The notes under the pieces are model-generated. The model was not told where the DNA came from and did not search any database. It saw nothing but the letters and a program-made list of their open reading frames with translations. Shown here piece after piece: positions 6,950-16,411 of a stretch of 38,785 nucleotides of DNA (positions are counted from its first letter, which is position 1; every line of letters begins with the position of its first letter). Both the position numbers and the translations under genes were made by a program. The DNA is from a bacterium (GTDB lineage Bacteria > Joyebacterota > Joyebacteria > Joyebacterales > Joyebacteraceae): positions 1 to 38,785 of the forward strand of contig JALGVN010000009.1 of the NCBI GenBank assembly GCA_025774645.1, written 5' to 3'.

Positions 6950-9900
6950 CTACTCAGTCACGTCGTTCCTGCGGGCCGCCGCCGGGTCGAGCTGCATCCA
7001 GGATCCGTTCAGATAGCAGTAGATGTGCCGGCTGCCCGAATCGCCCATGACGCAGATGTCGCCGTCGCTCGGGCTCGCGGGGAAGTCGGCCCGCGGCTCG
7101 AGCCTGAGGACGTCGCTGATGTGGAGCTTCCTCGCCGGCGACGACGTTCCGACGCCGACGTTTCCGGCGACCGCCGAGTAGACGTCACCTCCTGACACGG
7201 TCCAATCGCCGTCTGCCGGGTCGGTCGCGGCGATCGTGATCGCGTTGCCGATGTCGTCCGGCGTGATCGTCACGTTCGATCCAGCAATGAGATCGATGTC
7301 GCCGCCGTCGTTGGCGACACCGTCGAGGCTCGAGACGACGTCGGTGGAGATCATCGCGACCGAGACGGCGTCGGCCTGGCCCTCGTTGACGTAGGCGTCG
7401 TCGTGCTCGTGCACAGTCGTGGCGAAGCTGGCCGCTTCCTGTCCGTCGAGGAGGTCGGAGTCGAGATTGGCGACGTACGTTGGAGCGACGAACCCGAAGT
7501 CCGCGGCCGTGTCGACCTCGCCGGCCTCGTCGTCGATGTACGCCGCGTCGTGCTCGTGCACAGTCGTGGCGAAGCTGGCCGCTTCCTGTCCGTCGAGGAG
7601 GTCGGCATCCATGTTCGCCACGTGGGTCGGAGCGACGAACCCGAAGTCCGCGGCGGTGTCGACCTCGCCGGAGTCATCGTTGACGTAGGCCGCGTCGTGC
7701 TCGTGCACGGTCGTGGCGAAGCTGGCCGCTTCCTGTCCGTCGAGGAGGTCGGCATCCATGTTCGCCACGTGGGTCGGAGCGACGAACCCGAAGTCCGCGG
7801 CGGTGTCGACCTCGCCGGCCTCGTCGTCGATGTGGGCCGCGTCGTGCTCGTGAGTGGCCGTAGCGAGGTCGGAGGAGTCGAGGCCGTCGACGGTGTCCGC
7901 ATCGAGTCCGCTTCCAGTTCCGTCGTTCAGCGCCGTCCAGGCGGTGCCGCTGATCTTGGCCGGGTCGATGGCTGCGCCTGTAGCGACGTCGGCGTCGGTG
8001 ACCGCACCGTCCGCGATCATGTCGCCAGTGATCGACGAAGTCTGTCCTTCGTTCACGAAGACAGCGTCGTACGCGCTGCCGTCCTGGTAGGGAACGGTCA
8101 ACTCGACCGCATCGGCGAGCACCGTGAGGCCCGCGCCGGTGAGGACGTCGAGCGTCACGTCGCCCTCGGTCCCGCCGCCCGTGAGGCCGCTGCCTGCAGT
8201 GACGGCCGTGATGTCGCCGCCGCCGGTGGCCGCGATCGTGATCGTGTTCCCGAGATCGTCGGGAGTGATGGTGATGTTCGCGCCCTCGACGAGGTCGATG
8301 TCGCCAGCGTCGTTCGCGACACCGTCAAGGCTCGAGACGACGTCCGGGACGATCATGCCGGCCCCGACCGCGTCGGCCTGTCCTTCGTTCACGAAGACGG
8401 CGTCGTACGCGCTGCCGTCCTGGTAGGGGACGGTCAGTCCGAGCGTGTCCGCGACGACCGCGAGACCCGCACCGGTCACGATCGCGAGGTTGTTCGCGCC
8501 ATCGTCTGCCAGCCCCGCGCCGGCGATGTCTGCAGCGACCAGGGAGACGTCGTCGGCCGAGACGCTGATCCCGTCGCCCGCGCCGACGGCGAGATGCGCG
8601 TCACCCGTCTCAGCGCCCCCGGTCAGGCCGTCATCGGCGTACACCGCCGTGATGTCCGAGCTGCTCGGTGCCTCCCAGGTTGCCGCGCCGAACGCGTCGG
8701 AGGTCAGGACGTATCCGGTGGACGCCCCGGTGGGCATCGTGAGACCGGTCACCTGCGCGGTTCCGGCGACGTCCAGTTTCGCCTGCGGGTCGTCGATCCC
8801 GATGCCCAGGTTGCCACCGACGTATGTGTCGTTCGGTGTGTAGACGCCCCAGCCGTGGTAGTCGATGTCCCGGTAGCCCAGCGCGCCCCAGTAGTCACCC
8901 TCGTGCTCCGCCCCGAGCACGCCGCCGGTCAGCTTCTCGTCATTGTAGGAATACCCGGCAACCCCGAACGTGTAGAGGTCGCCCCAGTAGTTGTATCCCG
9001 TGATCGCGTTGTTCGTCTCTCCGACGCCGTATCCGGATCCGTCGTTCGGCACGTCCCACTCCCTGTCGCGGAGCGCGTAGATGGCCGTTCGTCCGTCCTC
9101 CAGAGCGTCCGTCTCCATGACGCTGAAGTGGCCGGTCTCGGCGTTGTCCGCGGCGACGACGAACCTTCTTGCCAGCCGCCCGTACGTCCTGGTGTCCCCT
9201 CTCTTGAGGCGCGGCGAACCGTCGCCCCGGGCCGCGACGAGGCCGATGCTGACCGTGCCTCCGCTCTCGAAGATCGCGGAGTTGCCGAGCGTCTGCTCGT
9301 CGACGAACTTGGGGATCCTGTTGGGGTCCCCTGTTCCCGCGATACTGGGCGGGATCGCCTGCCACGTTCCGGATCCGCCGACGCCCGCGGTCAGGACGTA
9401 GCCCTCCGCTGAGCCCGTCGGGAGCTCGAACCCGGTCATGAGGACGTTCCCTTCGAAGTACCCGGCGTACCCGGTGAGGTTGGAGCCGAAGACGCCGACT
9501 CCGACCGGGCCGCTTCCGATGCCCTGGATGCCGGCCGTGCTGCCGGTCCCCTTGACGCCGATGGCGCCGAGTCCCTCGACGCCGGTGCCGATGGCACCGA
9601 TGCCCATCACTCCGATGTTCTCACCGCCGAGGTAGCCGAACGTCCCGGAGGCCGCGTGTGATCCCTGCACGCCCGCGGCGAAGCCCGTCTCGAGCGTGGT
9701 GTTCGTGGCCCCTATGACGGCCGTGAGGGGAGCGTCGGCCGAAGCGTCGAGCGGGATGAGCACGTCCACCGGGTTCTGCCAGGTGCCGACGCCTGAGGCG
9801 TCGGACGTCAGCATGAGACCATCTCCCGGTCCAGTCGTGAGCTGCAGTCCCGTCATCCGCACGGCACCGTCAACCTCCATCTTCTCGACGGGGGTAGTCA

Positions 9901-12265
9901 CCCCAACGCCGACGTTGCCGGTGACATCGTCCACGAACACCCGGGTTACGTCTCCGGTCTGGAGCTCGAGAGGGCTCATGCTCGAGACCTTGTTCGTGTA
10001 GACCGTCCCCGTGACCTTCGCGTCGCCGGCGACGTGGAGCTTCGTGTCGGGAAGAGGTTCACCGATGCCCACGTTCCCGGGAACCGTTGAGTAGATGTTG
10101 TCTCCATCAAAGGACCAGTCCCCGTCGCCGCCCGCGGCGACCGAGATCGTGATCGTGTTGGCTTCATCGTCCGGAGTGATGGTGATGTTCTCACCCTCGA
10201 CGAGGTCGATGTCGCCCGCGTCGTTGGCGACGCCGTCCAGGCTCGAGACGACGTCGGGAACGACCATGTCGGCCGTGACTGCGTCGACCTGTCCCTCGTT
10301 CACGAAGACGGTGTCGTAGGCACTACCGTCCTGATAGGGGAGGGTCAGTCCGAGCGTGTCCGCCACGACCGCAAGGCCGGGACCCGTGACGACATCGAGC
10401 GTCACGTCGCCCTCGGTCCCACCGCCGGCGAGGCCGCTGCCTGCTTCGACGCCGGTGATGTCCCCGCTGCCTGTCGCGGCTATCGTGATCGTGTTCCCCG
10501 TGTCATCGGGTGTGATCGTGATGTTGTCGCCCTCGACGAGGTCGATGTCGCCCCCGTCGTTGGCGACGCCGTCCAGGCTCGAGACGACGTCGGGGACGAG
10601 CATGTCGGTCGAGACCGCGTCCGCCTGTCCCTCGTTCACGAAGACGGCGTCGTAGGCGGTTCCGTCCCGGTAGGGAACGGTCAGGGTGAGCGTGTCGGCG
10701 ACGACCGCGAGGCCCGCGCCGGTATTGACGTCGATGTTGTTGGAGCCGTCGTCAACGAGACCGGCTCCTGCGAAGTCTGAGACCTGAACGTGTATGGAGT
10801 CGGCGTCTGCCACGATGCCGTCTCCATCGCCGACCCAGAGGTGCGCGTCCGCGAAGTCCGCACCGCCGTAGAGACCGTCCTCCGCGATGACGGCGGTAAT
10901 GTCACCGGAGAGCGTTCCCGCCGCTGCGAAGGTGATCGTGTTCAGCTCGTCGTTGGTGAGGATCTGGATGTTCGATCCCTCGATGAACTGGATCTCCCCA
11001 CCGTCGTTCGTCACGCCGTTGATCCCGCTCAGGATGTTGGGGACGACCATGTCGGTCGTGACCGCGTCGGCCTGCCCCTCGTTCACGAAGGCGGCGTCGT
11101 AGGCGGCGCCGGTCGCGTACGCGTCCGTGAGGCCGAGCGTATCGGCGACGACCTCAAGTCCTGCGCCCGTGACGATCGCGAGATCGTTCGTTCCGTCGTC
11201 TGCGAGGCCGGCGCCGGCCAGAGCGGCCGCTACGACCGACACCGAGTCCGCGGAGACCGCGATGCCGTCTCCCGGGCCGACACCGAGATGGATGTCGCCT
11301 GCGTCACCGCCGCCCGTGAGTCCGTCGTCACCGTAGACGGCGGTCACGTCCCCGTTGCCGGTTGCCGCAATCGTGATGGTGTTTCCGACGTCGTCGGGAG
11401 TGATCGTGATGTTCTCACCCTCGATGAGGTCGATGTCGCCAGCGTCGTTCGCGACGCCGTCGAGAGTCGAGATAACGTCCGGCAACACCATGTCGGCGGT
11501 GACCGCGTCTGCCTGCCCCTCGTTCACGAAGGCGCCTCCGTCGAGGTACGGACCCGCGAGGCCCAGTGTGTCTGCGGCGATCGCGAGGCCCGCCCCCGCG
11601 TTCACGTCGAGCGTCACGTCGCCTTCGGTTCCGCCTCCGGAGAGAGCTTCGCCGGCGATGACACCGGTGAGGTCACCCGTGCCGCCGCCCGGCTGCCAGG
11701 ACGCGACCCCGGCCGCGTCGGACGTGAGAACGTGACCGTCGGCGGCCCCCGTGGGCATCACGAGGCCCAGTACTCGGGCCGTGTCCGCAACGTCGAGGGC
11801 GTACTCCGGCGTCGGGGTCCCGATGCCCACTCTCCCGGTGAGGCGATACACGTCACTCCCCGAGATCACCCAGTCGTCATCCGCCCCATTGTCGGCGTAG
11901 AGAGCGCGCATAGCGTACGGCGCTGCCGTCAGCTCCACGCGCGGCTCGAGCTCCGGGTCCGCTTCGATCGCGACACCCAGCCAGTAGGGCTGATCGAAGA
12001 GGATGTTGAGAGGCGTCGCGCTGCCGAGAACGGCGTTGAAGATCCCGCCGGAGACGGGCAGCGTCTGTGCCTCCATCCAGAGGGCGGCGCCTCCCACGTC
12101 CACGTCGTGGATGCTGAACGTGATGACGTAGTCGTCGTCCGGCACCATGCTCCCGCCGGCGTCCTTCAGCACTCCCTGGTAGCTCATCGTCTGCGGGACG
12201 TCTGCCACACTCACGCTTGCCGTCACCGCAAGGAGCACCGCGCAAACCAGCGTTCTCCATCTCAT
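6950..12265 (-). CDS. Giant modular repeat surface/fibre-like secreted protein (~1771 aa)
   Basis: Start chosen at MRWRTLVCAVLLAVTASVSVADVPQTMSYQGVLKD (signal peptide; AGGAAG upstream of ATG) rather than the ORF-track start at 12424; repeated modules VNEGQADAV..DMVVPDVVSSLDGVANDAGDIDLVEGENITITPDD and HEHDAAYVDDEAGEVDTAADFGFVAPTHVANMDADLLDGQEAASFATTV. Confidence 0.85.
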   Translation of the reverse strand: MRWRTLVCAVLLAVTASVSVADVPQTMSYQGVLKDAGGSMVPDDDYVITFSIHDVDVGGAALWMEAQTLPVSGGIFNAVLGSATPLNILFDQPYWLGVAIEADPELEPRVELTAAPYAMRALYADNGADDDWVISGSDVYRLTGRVGIGTPTPEYALDVADTARVLGLVMPTGAADGHVLTSDAAGVASWQPGGGTGDLTGVIAGEALSGGGTEGDVTLDVNAGAGLAIAADTLGLAGPYLDGGAFVNEGQADAVTADMVLPDVISTLDGVANDAGDIDLIEGENITITPDDVGNTITIAATGNGDVTAVYGDDGLTGGGDAGDIHLGVGPGDGIAVSADSVSVVAAALAGAGLADDGTNDLAIVTGAGLEVVADTLGLTDAYATGAAYDAAFVNEGQADAVTTDMVVPNILSGINGVTNDGGEIQFIEGSNIQILTNDELNTITFAAAGTLSGDITAVIAEDGLYGGADFADAHLWVGDGDGIVADADSIHVQVSDFAGAGLVDDGSNNIDVNTGAGLAVVADTLTLTVPYRDGTAYDAVFVNEGQADAVSTDMLVPDVVSSLDGVANDGGDIDLVEGDNITITPDDTGNTITIAATGSGDITGVEAGSGLAGGGTEGDVTLDVVTGPGLAVVADTLGLTLPYQDGSAYDTVFVNEGQVDAVTADMVVPDVVSSLDGVANDAGDIDLVEGENITITPDDEANTITISVAAGGDGDWSFDGDNIYSTVPGNVGIGEPLPDTKLHVAGDAKVTGTVYTNKVSSMSPLELQTGDVTRVFVDDVTGNVGVGVTTPVEKMEVDGAVRMTGLQLTTGPGDGLMLTSDASGVGTWQNPVDVLIPLDASADAPLTAVIGATNTTLETGFAAGVQGSHAASGTFGYLGGENIGVMGIGAIGTGVEGLGAIGVKGTGSTAGIQGIGSGPVGVGVFGSNLTGYAGYFEGNVLMTGFELPTGSAEGYVLTAGVGGSGTWQAIPPSIAGTGDPNRIPKFVDEQTLGNSAIFESGGTVSIGLVAARGDGSPRLKRGDTRTYGRLARRFVVAADNAETGHFSVMETDALEDGRTAIYALRDREWDVPNDGSGYGVGETNNAITGYNYWGDLYTFGVAGYSYNDEKLTGGVLGAEHEGDYWGALGYRDIDYHGWGVYTPNDTYVGGNLGIGIDDPQAKLDVAGTAQVTGLTMPTGASTGYVLTSDAFGAATWEAPSSSDITAVYADDGLTGGAETGDAHLAVGAGDGISVSADDVSLVAADIAGAGLADDGANNLAIVTGAGLAVVADTLGLTVPYQDGSAYDAVFVNEGQADAVGAGMIVPDVVSSLDGVANDAGDIDLVEGANITITPDDLGNTITIAATGGGDITAVTAGSGLTGGGTEGDVTLDVLTGAGLTVLADAVELTVPYQDGSAYDAVFVNEGQTSSITGDMIADGAVTDADVATGAAIDPAKISGTAWTALNDGTGSGLDADTVDGLDSSDLATATHEHDAAHIDDEAGEVDTAADFGFVAPTHVANMDADLLDGQEAASFATTVHEHDAAYVNDDSGEVDTAADFGFVAPTHVANMDADLLDGQEAASFATTVHEHDAAYIDDEAGEVDTAADFGFVAPTYVANLDSDLLDGQEAASFATTVHEHDDAYVNEGQADAVSVAMISTDVVSSLDGVANDGGDIDLIAGSNVTITPDDIGNAITIAATDPADGDWTVSGGDVYSAVAGNVGVGTSSPARKLHISDVLRLEPRADFPASPSDGDICVMGDSGSRHIYCYLNGSWMQLDPAAARRNDVTE
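7401..7841 (-). repeat. Three tandem 147-bp (49-aa) repeats, with a partial fourth copy starting at 7842
   Basis: Marker TCGTGCTCGT recurs at 7401, 7548 and 7695 (TCGTGCTCG at 7842), exactly 147 bp apart; near-identical DNA. Confidence 0.9.
8045..11530 (-). repeat. Interspersed longer in-frame repeats of 336 bp (112 aa) and 441-447 bp (147-149 aa)
   Basis: Marker [TC]CC[TC]TCGTTC(ACGAA) at 8045, 8381, 10292, 10628, 11075 and 11516; intervals 336, 336, 447, 441 within clusters. Confidence 0.8.
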
Positions 12266-12715
12266 GGTGTGGGCTTCCTTTCGCAGTTCCGCGGGCGTCG
12301 TGCGCCCTCTCCTGTCACCGTGCTCTCTCATGGACTCTCGTCTCCATAAAACAACGTGCCCCGGGCGTATCCGCACGGGTCGACAGCCGCGGAAAGCGCG
12401 GCTCCCCGTACAGACCCGGAGCAATCCCTAGGCCGTTCAGCACGACCGACTCCCTCTTCTCAGCTGACTCTCCTGCCGTCCCCGGCAGCGGTACGCACTG
12501 GCCGCAACATCATGCTGCGGACCGACTTCCACTCTTCTTGACTACAAGTATGAGCAGTAGGCGATGGCTGTGCGTCCTTTCCGAGCCCGCTCTCCGGACG
12601 GAGCCGGTCGCCGCGCCGGTTTCCCACCGTACGCGGACATAAGACGGCCACGCGGCGGGAGCATTCGCATGCGCCCCGCGGCACGGTGACCGTGAGCTTG
12701 TCCCTCTAACTGCCT

Positions 12716-12744
12716 ATAATACCACTATTAATGCGGTTTGTCAA
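12716..12744 (-). promoter_or_regulatory. Strong sigma70-like promoter for the giant repeat gene, implying a ~440-nt leader
   Basis: Minus strand TTGACA-17 nt-TATTAT, preceded by CA (CATTGACAA). Confidence 0.7.
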
Positions 12745-12857
12745 TGAATCAGGGAGTTCGGCTGGGGACCGGTGGGAGCGGTGCAGAATGCCATCTGGGG
12801 CGGTTCTTGAGGGATCGGAAGGGAAAGGCGCGGTCGGTTGTTGTCGGGAGCCGGCTC

Positions 12858-14075
12858 CTACTCGTGCCGGAGCGCGTCTATGGGGTTCAGGCGGGCTGCC
12901 TTCCGGGCAGGGTAGTAGCCGAAGAAGACGCCGACCGCCCCGGAGAACCCGAACGCGATCGCGATGACCCACGGGTCGATGAGCGTGGTCATCCCCGCGT
13001 ACTTCGAGAGGAGGGACGAGACCAGGAACGCGAGGACGATCCCGATGATGCCTCCGACGAGCGAGAGGACCACGGCCTCGGTGAGGAACTGCCTCAGGAC
13101 GTCCTTGCTTCGCGCTCCGACGGCCAGGCGGATGCCGATCTCTCTCGTCCGCTCGGTCACCGACACGAGCATTATGTTCATGATGCCGATCCCGCCGACG
13201 AGGAGCGAGACGCCCGCCACCGACCCGAGGAGGAGTGTCATGACGCGCGACGTCTCGGCCGCGGTCTCCATGATCTCGGCCTGGTTGCGGACCCGGAAGT
13301 CGTCCTCTTCGCCGGGGTGGAGCCTGTGAGCCTCCCTGAGGAGGAGCGTGAGCTCCTCCTGCGCGGCCGCCGACTCCTCAGGAGAGAGAGCGCTCGCGTA
13401 GATCCTGCTGATGTGCTTCCCGCCCGCGAGTCGGTAGAGCACGGTCGTCGACGGGGCGAGGATGACGTCGTCCTGGTCGTGACCCCAGGAAGTCTGTCCC
13501 TTCTCGGTGAGCGTGCCGATCACGCGGAACGGCGTGTTCCTGATGCGGATCGTCTCACCGATCGGGTCGCTGTCGGGGAAGAGGTTCTCGACGACGGTCT
13601 GCCCGAGCACGGCTACCTTGCTCTTGGCGCGGACCTCTCTGTCCCCGAAGAACTCACCTGTCGCGAGCGGCCAGCTGCGTATCTCGATGTACGAGGGGTC
13701 GACGCCCTCCACGGACGTGTTCCAGTTCCCGATCCCGCCTATGATCTGCCCCCCCGAACGGACGAGCGGCGAAACGGCCGTGACGAGGAGCGCCTGCTCC
13801 CTGAGCTTCGTGGCGTCGTCGAGCGTGAGCATGTTCCTGGACCCGGCGCCCTGGCTGACTCCGCCGACCCTGCGGTGCATCGGGAATATGACGATGAGGT
13901 TGGCCCCGAGCGAGCGGATCTGATTCTCGACCTCCGCCTGGGCGCCCGCTCCGATGCCCACCATCACGATGACGGCGCCGACGCCGATGATCACGCCGAG
14001 CGACGTCAGGAGGCTCCTCATCCTGTTCTTCGTGAGGCTCCTGAAAGCGATCCTGATGAGGTTCCTGACCTTCAT
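12858..14075 (-). CDS. MacB-type ABC transporter permease (FtsX-like)
   Basis: Start at MKVRNLIRIAFRSLTKNRMRSLLTSLGVIIGVGAVIVMVGIGAGAQ; C-terminal ...RTREIGIRLAVGARSKDVLRQFLTEAVVLSLVGGIIGI...PARKAARLNPIDALRHE. Confidence 0.93.
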   Translation of the reverse strand: MKVRNLIRIAFRSLTKNRMRSLLTSLGVIIGVGAVIVMVGIGAGAQAEVENQIRSLGANLIVIFPMHRRVGGVSQGAGSRNMLTLDDATKLREQALLVTAVSPLVRSGGQIIGGIGNWNTSVEGVDPSYIEIRSWPLATGEFFGDREVRAKSKVAVLGQTVVENLFPDSDPIGETIRIRNTPFRVIGTLTEKGQTSWGHDQDDVILAPSTTVLYRLAGGKHISRIYASALSPEESAAAQEELTLLLREAHRLHPGEEDDFRVRNQAEIMETAAETSRVMTLLLGSVAGVSLLVGGIGIMNIMLVSVTERTREIGIRLAVGARSKDVLRQFLTEAVVLSLVGGIIGIVLAFLVSSLLSKYAGMTTLIDPWVIAIAFGFSGAVGVFFGYYPARKAARLNPIDALRHE

Positions 14076-14082
14076 CGTCTCT

Positions 14083-14853
14083 CTAGCTCCTTGGGAATCC
14101 GCCCCGGCTCGCGGGGTCACCGATCTCCGGGACATCCAACGCGTCCTTCGCTGCGTCGCGTCGGTTCTGGTTCACGTGGTCCTCGACGACGACCCCGTCT
14201 CTGAGCGTCACCGTCCGGCTCGTGTACCGGGCGAGGTCGTGTTCGTGTGTGACGACCAGGATCGTGATGCCCTGGGCGTTCAGTTCCTGAAAGAGCGCCA
14301 TGACGTCGAGGGACGTGTGGCTGTCGAGGTTTCCGGTCGGCTCGTCGGCGAGGATGATCGAAGGGCAATTGACGAGCGCGCGGGCGATGGCGACGCGCTG
14401 CTGTTCGCCGCCCGAGAGCTCGCTCGGTTCATGCTCGACCCGATCGCCGAGACCGACGCGCTCGAGCGCCTCGATCGCGGCGGCGCGCGGGTCCTCGATG
14501 CGGGCGGAACGGTCGTAGAAGAGAGGGAGTTCGACGTTGTCGAGCGCCGACGTCCGCGCGAGCAGGTTGAACCCCTGGAAGACGAAGCCGATCTTCTGAT
14601 TTCGGATCTCGGCGAACTCGTCGCCCGTGAGCTCGTGGACATCCACGCCGCCGAGGTGGTACTCACCGGAGGTCGCCGCGTCGAGGCACCCGAGGACGTT
14701 CATGAGCGTCGACTTCCCGGAGCCTGACGCGCCCATGAGCGCCACGAACTCGCCGTCCTCCACGACGAGGTCGACGCCGCGCAGGGCGTGCACGGTGACG
14801 TCACCCATGTGGTAGACCTTTGTGACCCCGCGTGTCTCGATCAGACCGGCCAT
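14083..14853 (-). CDS. MacB/LolD-type ABC transporter ATP-binding protein
   Basis: [70 protein letters not shown]. Confidence 0.95.
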   Translation of the reverse strand: MAGLIETRGVTKVYHMGDVTVHALRGVDLVVEDGEFVALMGASGSGKSTLMNVLGCLDAATSGEYHLGGVDVHELTGDEFAEIRNQKIGFVFQGFNLLARTSALDNVELPLFYDRSARIEDPRAAAIEALERVGLGDRVEHEPSELSGGEQQRVAIARALVNCPSIILADEPTGNLDSHTSLDVMALFQELNAQGITILVVTHEHDLARYTSRTVTLRDGVVVEDHVNQNRRDAAKDALDVPEIGDPASRGGFPRS

Positions 14854-14893
14854 CGTGTCATCCTTGAACAGCCTCAACGTTCGACCGCCGCTC

Positions 14894-16201
14894 CTAGATC
14901 CCGCGGCGGAGCGCCCTGCTCGCGGTGCTTCCCCGCGCCGCTTCCTCGCTGACCTTCGTAATGACCTGCGTGCCCTCTTCGATACCGCGCCCGCTCACGA
15001 TCTCCGTCATCCGTCCGTCGGTCGCGCCGACGTCGATCCGCACAGCGTCGAAGTCGCCGTCCTCGCCGAGGATCCAGAGCCGCGTCCCGCCCCACTGCTG
15101 GCCGCCGTGGGCGCCCGACATTCCCGGTGGACCACCGCTGTTTCCCCCCGGCCCGCTCTGCCCGCCGTGGCCGCCACTCTGGGCACCCGGTTGCTTCCCG
15201 TCGCCGCGCCGGCCCATCTTCGCCCTTGTGGAGTCGGGGAGGTTCTCCATGCGCTTCTGCATGCGCGCCCGGAACTCCTCCATCATCTCATCGGAAGGCT
15301 GGAACCTGAACGCGGCGTTCGGCACGAGCAGGACGTCGTGGCGCTCGTCGATCACGAAATCGGTCGTCGCTGTCATGCCGGGGTAGAGAAGTCCCTTCTC
15401 GTTCGCGGCGTCGACGACGGCGGTGTAGGTGACCACGTTCTGCACCGTCTGAGGCTGAAGCCAGATTTGCCGGACCGTGCCCTCGAACATCTCGTCGATG
15501 TACGCCTCCACCGTGAACCGCACCTCCTGGCCGACCTCGATGGCGCCGATGTCGCTCTCGTCCACCTGAGCGTGGATCTCCATCTCCGACAGGTCTTCGG
15601 CGATGACGAACAGCGTCGGAGTGGAGAAGCTCGCCGCGACGGTCTGTCCCGGCTCGACGTTCCTCATGATGACAGTTCCGTCGATGGGGGAGCGGATGAC
15701 GGCGTAGCGCAGGTTCGCCCGCGCGCGATCGAGCGAGGCCTTCGCCGAGATGAGGCTCGCGTGGCCGGTGTCGAGGAGCGTCTGGGCGTCCAGGAACTCC
15801 TGCTCGCTGATGAGGTTGCCCTCTCGCAGGTCGTGCTCGCGCCCGTAGTCGCGCGCCATTTGGTCGTACTGAGCCTCGGACCGCATCACCTCCGCGCTCG
15901 CCTGACGGACGCTTGCGGAGAGCATCGTCGTGTCGAGGACAGCGAGGACCTGCCCCTTCCGCACGCTCTCGTTGTAGTCGACGAGAACCCCGCTGATGGT
16001 CCCCGAGACCTGCGTCCCGACCTCGACCGTCCCGACCGCCGAGAGTGTTCCCGTGCTCGAGATGACGTTCTCGAGATCGCCGCGTTCGATCTCGACGGTC
16101 TCGTAGCGGCTCGCCGCGGCTTCCCCGTCCCGCCCGACGACGTACCAGATGACCAGGACCGCTGCCACTGCCGCGATGGCGATGACGATGAGTCTTTTCA
16201 T
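14894..16201 (-). CDS. MacA/HlyD-family periplasmic adaptor (membrane fusion protein)
   Basis: MKRLIVIAIAAVAAVLVIWYVVG; VEVGTQVSGTISGVLVDYNESVRKGQVLAVLDT; RSPIDGTVIMRNVEPGQTVAAS; contiguous with ATPase and permease genes. Confidence 0.92.
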   Translation of the reverse strand: MKRLIVIAIAAVAAVLVIWYVVGRDGEAAASRYETVEIERGDLENVISSTGTLSAVGTVEVGTQVSGTISGVLVDYNESVRKGQVLAVLDTTMLSASVRQASAEVMRSEAQYDQMARDYGREHDLREGNLISEQEFLDAQTLLDTGHASLISAKASLDRARANLRYAVIRSPIDGTVIMRNVEPGQTVAASFSTPTLFVIAEDLSEMEIHAQVDESDIGAIEVGQEVRFTVEAYIDEMFEGTVRQIWLQPQTVQNVVTYTAVVDAANEKGLLYPGMTATTDFVIDERHDVLLVPNAAFRFQPSDEMMEEFRARMQKRMENLPDSTRAKMGRRGDGKQPGAQSGGHGGQSGPGGNSGGPPGMSGAHGGQQWGGTRLWILGEDGDFDAVRIDVGATDGRMTEIVSGRGIEEGTQVITKVSEEAARGSTASRALRRGI

Positions 16202-16411
16202 TTCGGGGAGATCCTCTCTGAAGGTCTTCGTTCGGGAAGGCCCTCCGCGAGCGAGAGCCTCGATGTTCGGCAAGCTACCATCGTACCACACTCCTCCCGC
16301 GGTCAGGACGGAGATTCTCCTCTCGCGGGCCGCGCGAATCTGCTAGCCTCTGCGCGATGCTGGAGGCGAGTCACCACGGCCGAACGCCATCCACCGGAAA
16401 GCGGGTGAAGA

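Noticed and set aside
7401-7860. Regularly spaced direct repeats considered as a CRISPR array
   Set aside because: Period is 147 bp with no unique spacers; repeats are in-frame codons of a protein and there are no cas genes.
7403-9412. 669-aa plus-strand ORF opposite the giant repeat gene
   Set aside because: Mirror of the repeated minus-strand coding sequence in GC-rich DNA; repetitive Arg/Val/Asp composition, no signal peptide or recognisable domain; repeats simply keep the frame open.
6950-12265. Giant repeat protein as a trimeric autotransporter adhesin or phage tail fibre
   Set aside because: No YadA anchor at the C-terminus, no S74 peptidase/chaperone end, and no phage genes nearby; only general fibre-like repeats are visible.
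12541-12640. Cyclic-di-GMP-I riboswitch in the giant-gene leader (GGAAAGGACGCACAGCC resembles GGGACGCAAAGCC)
   Set aside because: The matching GGCAAACC arm at the right distance and the tetraloop/receptor layout are not evident; kept only as a reason to run an Rfam scan.
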